A stretch of 64,000 nucleotides of DNA from Nocardia caishijiensis NBRC 108228 (GTDB lineage: Bacteria > Actinomycetota > Actinomycetes > Mycobacteriales > Mycobacteriaceae): positions 1 through 64,000 of the forward strand of contig NZ_BDBE01000051.1 of assembly GCF_001612825.1 (NCBI RefSeq). Direction: 5' to 3'. The notes below the pieces were generated by a model, which saw nothing but the letters and a program-made list of their open reading frames with translations, did not search any database and was not told the DNA's origin. The stretch's first letter is position 1. Each line of letters opens with the position of its first letter. This document shows positions 32,945-41,676 of the stretch, piece after piece. The translations under genes and the position numbers were made by a program.

Positions 32945-33766
32945 TCAACCTCGTTCTTCGTCGCTGACCGCGCAGATCATGTCAAGGAGTTCTTCGTGCA
33001 CACCCGGTGCGGCGGCGAGCACCGAGCCGGAGGTGATGGTCCACGGCTCGCCCGCCAGGTCGGTGACCACCCCGCCCGCGGCCCGAACCAGCGCGACCCC
33101 GGCGGCGTTGTCCCACGGATGATGACCGAACACCACCGCGCCACCGAGCACGCCGGAGGCGGTGAAAGCCAGGTCGATCCCGGTCGCGCCGTGCATGCGA
33201 ACCCGCGACGACAACCGGCTCAGCGCACCGAGCAGGTCGAACCGGAACTGACCGGGGATGCGTCCGGCCGAATCCAGGTTGAACGCGCCGAAACCGATCA
33301 TGGCGTCGGCGAGCTTGCCCGGTGCCAGCGGCGGCAGCGCCACCCCGTCGAGCGACACCGGACCGCCGCGCACCGCGGCGTATCGTCGGCCGAGGCCGGG
33401 CAACCAGGTCGCGCCGATCACCGGTTCGCCCTCGTGGACCAGGGCGAGCAAAATGCCCGACATCGGGTGCCCCACCGAATAGTTGAAAGTGCCGTCGATC
33501 GGGTCGAGCACCCAGGCCGTGCCGGACGTCAGCTCCGGGCCGCCGAATTCCTCGCCGTGCACCGCGATTCCGGTGCGCTGGCGCAACTGCGCGGAGATGG
33601 TGCGTTCGAGCTCGAGGTCGAGTTCGGTGGCGAAGTCGTTGCGGCCCTTGGCCACCGCGCTCGGCGCGCCGACGCCTTCCAGATAGCGCGGGACCACCCC
33701 GTCCAACACCTGGGTGGCGACGGCCAGCAGGTCGGTCAGTTCGGCGGTGCTCGGCGCGGTGGTCAT
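32945..33766 (-). CDS. impA: Inositol monophosphatase family protein (his-operon type)
   Basis: A 273-residue magnesium-dependent phosphatase of the IMPase fold. Metal ligands are visible: Glu in H-G-E-E-F-G-G, the two Asp of D-P-I-D-G-T-F-N-Y, and the last Asp in P-W-D-N-A-A-G. It lies between hisA and hisF, as impA does in mycobacteria. Substrates could be inositol phosphate or histidinol phosphate; in actinobacteria an IMPase-type histidinol phosphatase is known, but impA in mycobacteria is usually assigned to inositol. I therefore leave the substrate open. ATG 33766 is seven bases after the hisA stop. Confidence 0.92.
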   Translation of the reverse strand: MTTAPSTAELTDLLAVATQVLDGVVPRYLEGVGAPSAVAKGRNDFATELDLELERTISAQLRQRTGIAVHGEEFGGPELTSGTAWVLDPIDGTFNYSVGHPMSGILLALVHEGEPVIGATWLPGLGRRYAAVRGGPVSLDGVALPPLAPGKLADAMIGFGAFNLDSAGRIPGQFRFDLLGALSRLSSRVRMHGATGIDLAFTASGVLGGAVVFGHHPWDNAAGVALVRAAGGVVTDLAGEPWTITSGSVLAAAPGVHEELLDMICAVSDEERG

Positions 33767-33773
33767 GGCGAGG

Positions 33774-34505
33774 TCAGCGCACCGCGGCCAGGGCTTCGGG
33801 CAGGGTGAACCGGCCCGCGTACAACGCCTTGCCGATGATGGCGCCCTCGACACCGTCGTCGGTGAGACCAGCGATGGCGACCAGGTCGTCGAGCACCGAG
33901 ATGCCGCCGGAGGCGACGACGGGCGCCTCGGCGGCATTGGCCACCTGGGCGAGCAGGTCGAGGTTGGGGCCGGTGAGCGTGCCGTCCTTGGAGACATCGG
34001 TGACCACATAGCGGGCGCACCCGTCACGCTCGAGGCGCTCGAGGACCTCCCAGAGGTCGCCACCGTCGGTCACCCAGCCACGTCCGCGCAGCCGCCATTC
34101 GCCGTCGATCTGCTTGACGTCGAGCCCGACCGCGATCCGGTCGCCGTACTCGCCGAGGACGCGGGCACACCACTGCGGGTTCTCGATCGCGGCGGTGCCG
34201 ATGTTCACGCGCGCGCAGCCGGTGGCCAGCGCCGCCTTCAGCGAGTCGTCGTCGCGGATGCCGCCGGAGAGTTCGACCTTCACGTCCAGCTCGCCGATCA
34301 CCTGGGCGATCAGCTCACGATTGCTGCCCTTGCCGAAGGCCGCGTCGAGGTCGACCAGGTGCACCCATTCGGCACCGGCCTCCTGCCACGCGAGCGCGGC
34401 GTCGCGGGGCGACCCGTATCCGGTTTCGCTACCGGCCTCCCCCTGGACGAGGCGCACGGCCTCCCCATTGGCGACATCGACCGCGGGCAACAGCACAAGA
34501 CTCAC
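33774..34505 (-). CDS. hisA: ProFAR isomerase, HisA/PriA type
   Basis: A 243-residue TIM-barrel isomerase for histidine synthesis. It shows L-L-P-A-V-D-V with the first catalytic Asp, the R-L-V-Q-G-E block, V-D-L-D-A-A-F-G, and the second Asp in V-V-T-D-V-S-K-D-G-T. In actinobacteria this enzyme often also serves as TrpF (PriA); the absence of trpF in the trp cluster of this window is in line with that. GTG 34505 was chosen, as the family sequence begins there. It is the first gene of the hisA-impA-hisF unit, now cut off from hisH by 7.2 kb. Confidence 0.95.
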   Translation of the reverse strand: MSLVLLPAVDVANGEAVRLVQGEAGSETGYGSPRDAALAWQEAGAEWVHLVDLDAAFGKGSNRELIAQVIGELDVKVELSGGIRDDDSLKAALATGCARVNIGTAAIENPQWCARVLGEYGDRIAVGLDVKQIDGEWRLRGRGWVTDGGDLWEVLERLERDGCARYVVTDVSKDGTLTGPNLDLLAQVANAAEAPVVASGGISVLDDLVAIAGLTDDGVEGAIIGKALYAGRFTLPEALAAVR

Positions 34506-34888
34506 AACGACCAGACTAGTAGGTCTCCCCCGTCGAGCCCGCAACGGTCCTGGTCGGTGCGCCCTGGGTCACTCGGGCCACCCCGAGCGCATACCCGAAC
34601 CCCCACAACCGATGTGTGCCATGAGTTTGCCGTAATTCCGACGACTGATAGCCACTGATGCGCCAGCAGTTATGTGACCGATCGAACAAACCCGGTTGAC
34701 CTGCGGAAACATTCCGTTTACCAAGTATTAATGGTGATTATCACCACGCGGAATCAATTAGCAATTCGTTTCCCGCATCGATTAGCTTTTCGTTTTGTCG
34801 GCAGGAACACCAACCCCTATCGAGTTCATCGCCGCACCGCCCCTCTGCGTTACCAGCCTGTGATTGCAGGCACCGAAAGGAAAATCCC
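34506..34888. promoter_or_regulatory. AT-richer intergenic region with a palindrome
   Basis: No gene is seen in these 383 bases between divergent hisA and the repeat-protein gene. The part from about 34640 to 34860 is clearly lower in GC than the neighbourhood. A perfect palindrome TGGTGAT-T-ATCACCA lies at 34732-34746, and a TTGACC element at 34695-34701 could be a -35 box for the plus-strand gene. GAAAGGAAAA before 34889 is its ribosome site. Confidence 0.55.
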
Positions 34889-35311
34889 ATGACTCGCAAG
34901 ACCCTCGCTGTTGCCGGTGCCCTTGCCATCGCCGTGCTCGGCCCCGCTGCCGCCGCCAACGCCTTCACCGGCTCGGCCGCCGCCGCCACCGGGTCCGCCG
35001 CCCTCGGCGCCACCGGTTCGGCCGCCCTCGGCGCGACCGGTTCCGCAGGTGCCGGCGCTGCCGGTGCCGGTGCCGCCGGTACCGGTTCGGCCGCTGCCCT
35101 GCCCGCCCTGGCCACCGGTTCGGCCGGTCTCGGTGCCGCGGGCACCGGTTCGGCGGGCCTCGGTGCCGCCGGTACCGGTTCGGCCGCCGCGCTCGCGGGC
35201 CTCGAGGTGCTCGAGACCGGCAGCTCGGCATTCGACAGCCTCACCAGCGGTGGCGCCAACATCGTCGACATCCTGCTCGGCGCGCGCGAACTCAACACCC
35301 CCGCCGAGTAA
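34889..35311 (+). CDS. Secreted Gly-Ser-Ala repeat protein
   Basis: A 140-residue protein. A signal peptide (M-T-R-K start, Ala/Val core) is likely cut after A-N-A. The body from about 27 to 112 is built of repeats around T-G-S-A-A-L-G-A and A-G-T-G-S-A-G-L, with almost no charged residues. The last approximately 30 residues are ordinary (G-A-N-I-V-D-I-L-L-G-A-R-E-L). It looks like a small secreted structural or surface protein; I know no characterised family for it. The upstream AT-rich region and a strong terminator suggest a well expressed single gene. Confidence 0.8.
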   Translation: MTRKTLAVAGALAIAVLGPAAAANAFTGSAAAATGSAALGATGSAALGATGSAGAGAAGAGAAGTGSAAALPALATGSAGLGAAGTGSAGLGAAGTGSAAALAGLEVLETGSSAFDSLTSGGANIVDILLGARELNTPAE

Positions 35312-35357
35312 TTCGACGCGGCAGAACTTGCCGACCACCCCCTCTGGTCGGTGCCGG

Positions 35358-35397
35358 ATGCGGTGACGTGCCAAGTGCACGTCACCGCATTCTTTTG
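35358..35397 (+). terminator. Intrinsic terminator of the repeat-protein gene
   Basis: A perfect 14-base inverted repeat (35358-35371 with 35377-35390) with a five-base loop is followed by TCTTTTG. It lies about 46 bases past the stop of the Gly-Ser-Ala repeat gene. Confidence 0.9.
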
Positions 35398-35516
35398 TCT
35401 CCGAACAATTTCCACAGGACAATAGCTGTCGAATTTGCGCGAAAATTACCAATTCGGGCACGAGTCGGCACCCGCGCGACTGTACCCATCCCTCACGGTC
35501 GGCTGAGACATGCGAT

Positions 35517-35544
35517 ACCGCCCCGCGCGAGCGCGCGGGGCGGT
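35517..35544 (-). terminator. Hairpin after the hydrolase gene
   Basis: A perfect 12-base inverted repeat (35517-35528 with 35533-35544) with a four-base loop lies 11 bases past the stop of the minus-strand alpha/beta hydrolase. No T-run is seen. Confidence 0.75.
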
Positions 35545-35555
35545 GTCGGGAGCCG

Positions 35556-36422
35556 TCAGGCCAGGACCCGGCCGAGGAAGTCGCGGATCAGCGCGGCGAT
35601 CTCGGGACCGTGCGTCTCGAGCGCGAAGTGACCCGTGTCGAGCAGGTGCAGTTCGGCGTCGGGCAGATCGCGCAGGTAGGCACGGGCGCCGTCGGCACCG
35701 AAGATCTCGTCGTGCTCACCCCAGGCGATCAGCATCGGCGGACGGTGCTCGGCGAAGTACTTCTGGAAGCCGGGGTAGCCGTCGAGATTGTTCTTGTAGT
35801 CGAAGAACAACTGGAGCTGGATCTCCTTGTTGCCCGGACGATCCAGGTAGGCCTGGTCAAGTGTCCAGGTGTCGGGGCTGACCAGGGGCAACCGGTCGGC
35901 CGGAACACCGTGGGTGTACTGCCATTTCGTGGCGTCGAGCTCGAGCAGCTTGCGCACCTCGGGTTCATGGGTGACCCGGTCACCGGCGTGCGCGAAGAGT
36001 ACCTCCCAGAACGGGGTGAAACCTTCCATGTAGGCGTTGCCGCTCTGGGTGATGATCGCGGTGATCCGCTCCGGATGCCGCGCGGCGATGCGCAGACCGA
36101 TGGGGGCGCCGTAGTCCTGGATGTAGAGGGCGAACCGCTCGATGCCGAGGGTGTCGAGCAGTTCCAGGGTGATGCCGGTGAGCGCGTCGAAGGTGTAGTC
36201 GAATTCGTCGACGCTCGGCGCGCCCGACTGACCGAAACCGAGGTGATCGGGTGCGATGACGTGGTACTCGTCGGCGAGCGCCGGGATCAGGTCGCGGAAC
36301 ATGGCGGAGCTGCTCGGGAAGCCGTGCAGCAGGAGCACAGTTGGCTTGTCCGGGTCGCCCGCTTCCCGGTAGAAGATGGTCTGTCCCTGGATCTGGACGC
36401 TGTTGTGACGGGTCTGGCTCAT
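35556..36422 (-). CDS. Alpha/beta hydrolase (haloalkane dehalogenase/epoxide hydrolase type)
   Basis: A 288-residue alpha/beta hydrolase with an Asp nucleophile: Asp103 in I-Q-D-Y-G-A, in the position used by haloalkane dehalogenases and epoxide hydrolases. The oxyanion-hole H-G is at 33-34 (L-L-H-G-F-P), the acid is probably Asp238 (G-E-H-D-E), and the base is His265 (D-T-G-H-F). A cap domain covers about 130-210. Whether it opens epoxides or removes halide cannot be decided here: the halide-binding residues are not certain. ATG 36422 was chosen. It follows an MFS transporter gene by 53 bases, under a divergent AraC regulator. Confidence 0.88.
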   Translation of the reverse strand: MSQTRHNSVQIQGQTIFYREAGDPDKPTVLLLHGFPSSSAMFRDLIPALADEYHVIAPDHLGFGQSGAPSVDEFDYTFDALTGITLELLDTLGIERFALYIQDYGAPIGLRIAARHPERITAIITQSGNAYMEGFTPFWEVLFAHAGDRVTHEPEVRKLLELDATKWQYTHGVPADRLPLVSPDTWTLDQAYLDRPGNKEIQLQLFFDYKNNLDGYPGFQKYFAEHRPPMLIAWGEHDEIFGADGARAYLRDLPDAELHLLDTGHFALETHGPEIAALIRDFLGRVLA

Positions 36423-36475
36423 GGGTATCTCTTTCTCGATAGCTGACCTGGACGAACTCGCCGCGGCGATTCGTC

Positions 36476-37645
36476 TCAGGCGGTGACCGGCTCGCGGTCG
36501 CGAACCGGGGTGATCAACAGGGCCGCGGCGACGGTGAACACCGCGCCGAGGGCGAAATAGCCGCGATAGCTGTCGGTGAGGGCGTGTACGACCGTGGCCA
36601 CCCCGAGCCCGGCGGCGGCCGCGAGCTGGTGGGTGATCCAGGCCGGAGCGAGGGTGCGGCCCATCCGGGCGGGGTCGAGACCACGCGAGAGGATCGCCAT
36701 GGTCAGCGGGATGATCGGGAACGAGGCGATGCCGAACAGCACCGCCACCACGACCAGCACCTGCGGTCCCGGGACGAACACGGCGGGCAGCAGTGCCGCC
36801 AGCCGCACCGAATAGAGCACTCGCAGCAGGGTTTCCGGTGGGTGGCGCCGCAGCAGCCGCACCATCGCAGCCGAGGTCACGCCCGCCGTCAGCGCGGCGA
36901 GTGCGACGAGCCTGCCCGCCCCGGCGACCGTCCAACCCTGCTCCACCGCGTGCTTGGGCAGCATCAGGACGACCACATACAGCGTTGCCGCGTGTAATCC
37001 GAAGCCGACCAACATCTTCCAGCGATCGGCGAGCGACTCCCCTGATCCGGCATCGGAGCGAACCCGCTCGTCGGTCGGCAAGACCATGGCCAGCACGACC
37101 GTCGCGCCCAAACCGATCACGCCCAGGATCGCGAAGGTGCCGCGGACCCCGACCGGGCCGAACAGTCCGGTGGCCAACCAGGGCGCGACCAGTTGCCCCA
37201 CATTGATGCCGATCGCCGCCCGCGCCATGGCGGGCCCGGCATTCGCACCGTGGGCGCGACCGAGCAGGGTGGTGACGGTGAGCGTCGAGGAAGACGCGAA
37301 CCCCAGTCCGCCCAGCACCATGTAGGCGGCGACGAACTGCCAGGTCCGGGTCACCTCGGCCAGGACGAGGTAACTGCTCGAGATCAGGGTGAGGCCACCG
37401 AGCAGCACGAGCTTGGGCCCGACCCGGTCGAGCAACCGACCGATGCCGTGCTGGGCCAGGCCGGTGACCGCGGTGCCGAGGGCGGCGGCGACCGCGGGCA
37501 CGGTGGCCGAGATGCCGTACTCGGCGGCCGCCGGAGCGAAGAACACGCCCATGGTGAAGTTCAGGCCGAACGACACGGTCATGGCCGCCAGCCCGGCCCA
37601 GGCCAGCTGCTCCGGCCGCACCGCATAGGTCCGCGGGCCGCTCAC
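36476..37645 (-). CDS. MFS transporter
   Basis: A 389-residue major facilitator with about 12 membrane spans. The A-type loop appears as G-R-L-L-D-R-V-G-P-K after the second span, and the C-terminal half has a matching basic loop (R-L-L-R-R-H-P-P-E). The resemblance is to the monocarboxylate/oxalate-type or YbfB-like MFS group, but the substrate is unknown. The GTG start faces a regulatory region shared with an AraC-type gene. The alpha/beta hydrolase follows on the same strand, so uptake or export of a compound and its hydrolysis are probably linked. Confidence 0.9.
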   Translation of the reverse strand: MSGPRTYAVRPEQLAWAGLAAMTVSFGLNFTMGVFFAPAAAEYGISATVPAVAAALGTAVTGLAQHGIGRLLDRVGPKLVLLGGLTLISSSYLVLAEVTRTWQFVAAYMVLGGLGFASSSTLTVTTLLGRAHGANAGPAMARAAIGINVGQLVAPWLATGLFGPVGVRGTFAILGVIGLGATVVLAMVLPTDERVRSDAGSGESLADRWKMLVGFGLHAATLYVVVLMLPKHAVEQGWTVAGAGRLVALAALTAGVTSAAMVRLLRRHPPETLLRVLYSVRLAALLPAVFVPGPQVLVVVAVLFGIASFPIIPLTMAILSRGLDPARMGRTLAPAWITHQLAAAAGLGVATVVHALTDSYRGYFALGAVFTVAAALLITPVRDREPVTA

Positions 37646-37985
37646 GACCGCCTCCTCGCCCGCTCGATCGTTCTCATCGGACTTGCCTCAGTGGGCGTGG
37701 TGGCGGTGTCGGGCTGGACGAGAGCAGACGAGACATGAGAGACCTTCCACTGATATGGGCTAACCGTTCAAAGATGTTTGAACAGTTAGCACTGGCGAGT
37801 TCATTCCCGGTTCCGATGGGAGAGTTTCGGATTCGAGTCGAGCGCCGTGGGGCGCACTGGAAACGCTACGGCTGACCACCGGCGCCGACGGCGGACTACC
37901 GACGCCCGCCTGCGGACTTTCCGCGCCACTGTCTCCACTCGAAACGAGTTCGGCCGGTGCCCGGGTTCGGGACTAGCATCTGTTG
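37646..37985. promoter_or_regulatory. Divergent regulatory region of the MFS-hydrolase and AraC genes
   Basis: These 340 bases contain no gene. At 37759-37790 there is a 14-base inverted repeat with one mismatch, GCTAACCGTTCAAA and its partner around the four-base spacer GATG. It is placed about 115 bases upstream of the MFS start. This is a strong candidate operator for the divergent AraC-type regulator. The rest is ordinary GC-rich sequence. Confidence 0.7.
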
Positions 37986-38990
37986 GTGATCGACAGCACC
38001 ATCCCGATTCGGACCGCCCGCCTCATCCGGGCCACGGCGCTGCGAATCGGTGTCGGCGAGGGCGAACTTCGCCACCTGCCCGGTCTCGATCCCACCGGCG
38101 CCGCCGACGGCTTGGCGCGTGTACCGACCGCATCGATCTGGCGCATCTGGGAACTCGTCGACGCGGTAGGCGGTCCGGGTGCGGGGCTGCACGCGGGCGC
38201 GGCGGCCGAGCGCGGGCACCTACCCGAATGGGACTACCTGTTCACCAGCGCGGCCTCGCTCGCGGAGAGCGTTCGCGCCGCTTTCGAACTGCGCGCGCTG
38301 GTCACCGATCCCGGTGTCGAGTGGACCGTGCGCTCCGACGGTGGTCTGCTCGTCATCCGCATCGGCTCGATCGAACCGAGTCCGGTCATCGCGCCGGTCG
38401 AGGAGTTCGTGTTGTCGACCGTGCTGCGGCGGATGCGCGAGGCGACCGGCACCCCGATCACTCCGGTCCGCGTCGTCCTGCGCCAGCCCGCACCGCCGAC
38501 ACACCAGCACCTGATCGACGCCTTCGGCACTCGCCGGATCGATTTCGGCGCACCGCACGCGCAGCTGACCTTTCTCGACGTCGGTGCGCTACCGACCGGC
38601 ACCGATCCGCACCTGGGCGCACTGGTACGCAGGCACGCCGAGATCGCCGTGGCCAACAGCCGTCCCATTCCGAGCTTTCCCCACACAGTGCGCGCCTCGA
38701 TCCTCGACGACCTGGCCGCGGGTGGTCTCGACCTCACCGCGGTGGCAGCCCGCTTCGCCGCGAGCCCGCGTACGTTCCAGCGCCGCCTCGCCGAGGCGGG
38801 AACCACTTGGCGCGACGAGGTCGAGGCGGCTCGCCGCGAGCGCGCCGAGCACCTGCTGCGCGCCTCCGACCTGCCGGTGCAGGCGATCGCCGCGCGGCTG
38901 GGTTACACCGATGCCCGCACGCTGCGTCGCGCGTTTCGGCGCTGGACCGGCCAGAATCCGGAGTCCTACCGCCGCCTCGCCAGGACCTGA
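37986..38990 (+). CDS. AraC-family transcriptional regulator
   Basis: A 334-residue regulator. The N-terminal approximately 200 residues match the arabinose-binding-like domain (PF12625 type) seen in OruR/ArgR-like AraC proteins. The C-terminal approximately 100 residues carry two helix-turn-helix units: V-A-A-R-F-A-A-S-P-R-T-F-Q-R-R-L in the first, and I-A-A-R-L-G-Y-T-D-A-R-T-L-R-R-A-F in the second, with the R-R-W-T-G family end. GTG 37986 is the likely start (TTG 37983 also possible). It is divergent from the MFS-hydrolase pair, its probable target. Confidence 0.92.
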   Translation: MIDSTIPIRTARLIRATALRIGVGEGELRHLPGLDPTGAADGLARVPTASIWRIWELVDAVGGPGAGLHAGAAAERGHLPEWDYLFTSAASLAESVRAAFELRALVTDPGVEWTVRSDGGLLVIRIGSIEPSPVIAPVEEFVLSTVLRRMREATGTPITPVRVVLRQPAPPTHQHLIDAFGTRRIDFGAPHAQLTFLDVGALPTGTDPHLGALVRRHAEIAVANSRPIPSFPHTVRASILDDLAAGGLDLTAVAARFAASPRTFQRRLAEAGTTWRDEVEAARRERAEHLLRASDLPVQAIAARLGYTDARTLRRAFRRWTGQNPESYRRLART

Positions 38991-39109
38991 CGATCGCTCG
39001 GTGGCCGACTGGCAACCGGTCGTGCGACAGGCGGCATCGGGCTACTCGACCTTCGCCGCCCGACTGCCCGTTTGGCCACCGGGCGACGACCGGGGACGAT
39101 CGATGGACC

Positions 39110-40267
39110 ATGGCCAAACAGAATCGCCGACGTCGCACCGGCCGCAAACCACCATCACCGACCGCCTTCGACGTCGGGTCGGGTGACCCGACGACCATCG
39201 CCGAGGCGATCATCGCCGCGGCCGCGCGGGGCGGGGCCGAGTCGATCGGCCCGGTGACGGTGACCGACGAACTCGCCGCGGGCGCCGAGCTGGCCGGTGG
39301 GCGGCTCATCGCCCACGCCTTCGATCTCGGCTGGCGGCCGACCGACATCCACCACGCCGCCCGCAGGCGCCTCGGCGAGTTCGCGCTGGGCTATCTGACC
39401 GATCTCATGGCGGCGCATCGTCTCGACCCGCTGTGGGAATCTCAACTCGACGACCTGGCGGCGGCGGTCTGGTGGACACCGCCCCATCTGCGCGCCTGGG
39501 CCGATCGTGCCCTGCTCACCGGGGACGAAGCGCTGACCACGGTGATCGAGGCCCTCGGTCTCCTGGCGCGACTGCCGAGGCTCGAGTCGACCGGTCCGGT
39601 TCGCCCCCGGCACGGTGTGGACGACAAGGTGCTCGGCCGGGTGCGCGGACTGCTCGCGAAGGCCGAATCCACGTCGTTTCCCGACGAGGCCGAGGCACTG
39701 TCGGCCAAAGCCCAGGAACTGATCACCAAATACGCGATCGATCACCTGCTGCTCGAGCCGTCGAGCGACCTCCCGGCCACCCGCCGCATCTGGCTCGACA
39801 CCCCGTACACCGACGCCAAAGCGCTGCTCATCGACCGGGTCGCCCACGCCAACCGGTGCCGCGCGATCTTCGCCGCCGAGTGGGGTTTCGTGACCGTGGT
39901 CGGCGACGACACCGACCTCGACCTCGTCGAACTCCTGTCCACCTCGCTGCTGGTCCAGGCCACCCGCACGATGATCGACACCGCCGACTCCGGCGAAACC
40001 CGTTCCCGGCACTACCGCAAAGCCTTCCTCACCGCCTACGCCACCCGCATCGGCGACCGGCTCACCGAGGCCGCCGACGCCACCATCGCCCACGCCACCG
40101 ACCGCCCCGACCTTCTCCCCGCTCTCGCGTCTCATCGTCAACAGCTCGACAGGGCCTTCGACACCTACTTCCCCACGGCCCGCGCCAAGGGGATCACCAT
40201 CCGCAGCGAACAGGGCTGGGATGCTGGCACCACCGCCGCCGACCACGCCCACTTCGGCCGCGGTTGA
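39110..40267 (+). CDS. DUF2786 domain-containing protein
   Basis: A 385-residue soluble protein. A basic N-terminus (K-Q-N-R-R-R-R) is followed by a helical domain. Residues about 171-212 match DUF2786: V-L-G-R-V-R-G-L-L-A-K-A-E-S-T, F-P-D-E-A-E-A-L-S-A-K-A-Q-E-L, then K-Y-A-I. The remaining C-terminal approximately 170 residues are a conserved partner region found with DUF2786 in actinobacteria. The basic start suggests nucleic-acid binding, but no function is known. ATG 39110 was chosen at the start of the basic tract; a nearby ATG at 39103 is in another frame. Confidence 0.85.
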   Translation: MAKQNRRRRTGRKPPSPTAFDVGSGDPTTIAEAIIAAAARGGAESIGPVTVTDELAAGAELAGGRLIAHAFDLGWRPTDIHHAARRRLGEFALGYLTDLMAAHRLDPLWESQLDDLAAAVWWTPPHLRAWADRALLTGDEALTTVIEALGLLARLPRLESTGPVRPRHGVDDKVLGRVRGLLAKAESTSFPDEAEALSAKAQELITKYAIDHLLLEPSSDLPATRRIWLDTPYTDAKALLIDRVAHANRCRAIFAAEWGFVTVVGDDTDLDLVELLSTSLLVQATRTMIDTADSGETRSRHYRKAFLTAYATRIGDRLTEAADATIAHATDRPDLLPALASHRQQLDRAFDTYFPTARAKGITIRSEQGWDAGTTAADHAHFGRG

Positions 40268-40613
40268 CCCATCGTCGCCGCGGCGGATTCCCTTGTCCGG
40301 CAATCGGGCACGTCGGCAGCCACGAACTCTGTGCACTCATGTGGGGTCGCCTGATCGGCGGTGGCTGCCGTCGTCCTCCGACGAGCCCCGTCGCGACGCG
40401 CCTACCGCCTCGGCGGCAGATCACGACCCTGCGGCGCGAAATCCACTCGGGCCGGGCCGCCATCTGATCACCGGTGGCCGCGGCCGACCTTCGGCGAGAC
40501 CCGTCGCGACGCGCCTACGCTGGTGAGGTGCGTCCGATCGCGTCCGAAACGGAGTTGAGTGGCGACTGGGAGGTCGCGGCCCCCGACGTGACCGCGATCG
40601 AGGGCGATTCGCC
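40268..40613. repeat. Intergenic region with an imperfect direct repeat
   Basis: Two copies of CCCGTCGCGACGCGCCTAC lie at 40387-40405 and 40500-40518. Similarity extends upstream of both copies for some 25 to 45 bases, in an imperfect form (GGTGGC-TGCCG and GGTGGC-CGCGG), giving a 113-base period. No complete gene is present, but the end of the region contains the N-terminal remnant of the following hydrolase. Confidence 0.65.
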
Positions 40614-41258
40614 GTGGAAACCCTGATCGCGACCCTCGGCGCGCTCGACCTACCGAAAGCCACCGTCGTCGCCAACTCGCTCGGCGCCCTGTGCACCCTG
40701 TGGACCGCGGTGGACGCCCCCGACCGGATCGCGCGGGCCGTGCTCCTCGGCGCACCAGCCACCGCACTCCCGGGCGCCCGGGCGACTCCCGCGATGGTCT
40801 CCCTGACAACCCCGCGCCGAGGCCGGGTGGAACAGGCTCTCATGACACTGCCCGCACCGCGCCTTCTCGCCGAAGCCGCCCTCACCGAGGCTCTCGGCGA
40901 GAAGGCGGTCACCGCCATGTCGGACGACCTCGTCGACCTGCATCGGCTACCCCTGCGTCGTCCAGGTCAGGCCGCCACCTATCGCTCCCTGCTGACGCGA
41001 CTCCTCGACGGCCGCACACCACGTCCCGAAAATGTCCTCACCCCAACAGATTCGAGTCGAATCGATATTCCACTGCTGTTCGTCTGGGGCGGCGGCGACG
41101 TCATCCTCTCCCCGACCGAGGCCCTTCCCGGCATCAGATGCATCCCCTCGGCACACCTCGAGGAAGTCCCGGGCGGCCACAACCCCTGGTTCGACAACCC
41201 GGCCGCCTGCGCCGCCCCGATCCGCGCCTTCCTCACCGCCGGACGCTGGGTCGAATAG
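40528..41258 (+). pseudogene. Truncated, frameshifted alpha/beta hydrolase gene
   Basis: The main frame (from ATG 40614, 214 residues) is the C-terminal two thirds of an alpha/beta hydrolase: nucleophile-elbow V-V-A-N-S-L-G-A with a Ser, a V-W-G-G-G-D acid region and the base His in P-G-G-H-N-P-W. The N-terminal beta strands and the oxyanion H-G are missing. In another frame just upstream (GTG 40528 to TGA 40624) there is G-D-W-E-V-A-A-P-D-V-T and G-D-S-P-W, which fits the missing A-P-D strand. So the gene is frameshifted and has lost its first approximately 50 residues. If made, the 214-residue product probably cannot fold normally. Confidence 0.6.
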
Positions 41259-41321
41259 GACCCGGCACCCCACCCACTCCCCTGACGATCACCGCCGAAC
41301 CCGAACCGGAAGGGCCGAACC

Positions 41322-41675
41322 ATGCGCAAACATGACCCCATCACCACCGCGAAAACCCTTGCCCAGTTCGACTTTCGCGAACTGGCCCCGTTCAACACGG
41401 GCGCCTTCTGCATGTATCACGGCGCCGAACTCCCCGGCTCCGACTGGGAACTGCACCCCGACACCGACGAATTCCTGATGGTCCTGCACGGCAGCGTCAC
41501 AGTGGAGATCCTGACCGACGACAGCAACCACCGAACCCGGCTCACCGCAGGACAATTCGTCGTCGTGCCGAGGGGCCACTGGCACCGCCACCTCGACATC
41601 GACAACGTCGTGGAGCTCTACTACACGCCGGGCGAAACGATCGAATCCACCGCCGCCGACCCGAGGCTCACCTGA
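41322..41675 (+). CDS. Cupin domain protein
   Basis: A 117-residue single-domain cupin. Cupin motif 1 is degenerate (H-P-D-T-D-E-F-L-M-V-L-H-G, with H, E present), and motif 2 has G-x5-P-x-G-x-x-H (G-Q-F-V-V-V-P-R-G-H-W-H-R). The conserved His and Glu could bind a metal. Small cupins of this type include sugar epimerases, dioxygenases and sensors, so no reaction is assigned. It ends one base from the convergent hisH stop. Confidence 0.85.
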   Translation: MRKHDPITTAKTLAQFDFRELAPFNTGAFCMYHGAELPGSDWELHPDTDEFLMVLHGSVTVEILTDDSNHRTRLTAGQFVVVPRGHWHRHLDIDNVVELYYTPGETIESTAADPRLT

Positions 41676-41676
41676 C

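Noticed and set aside
34889..35311. PE/PPE or PE_PGRS protein
   Set aside because: It is Gly/Ala-rich, but lacks the PE domain and has a Sec signal peptide instead.
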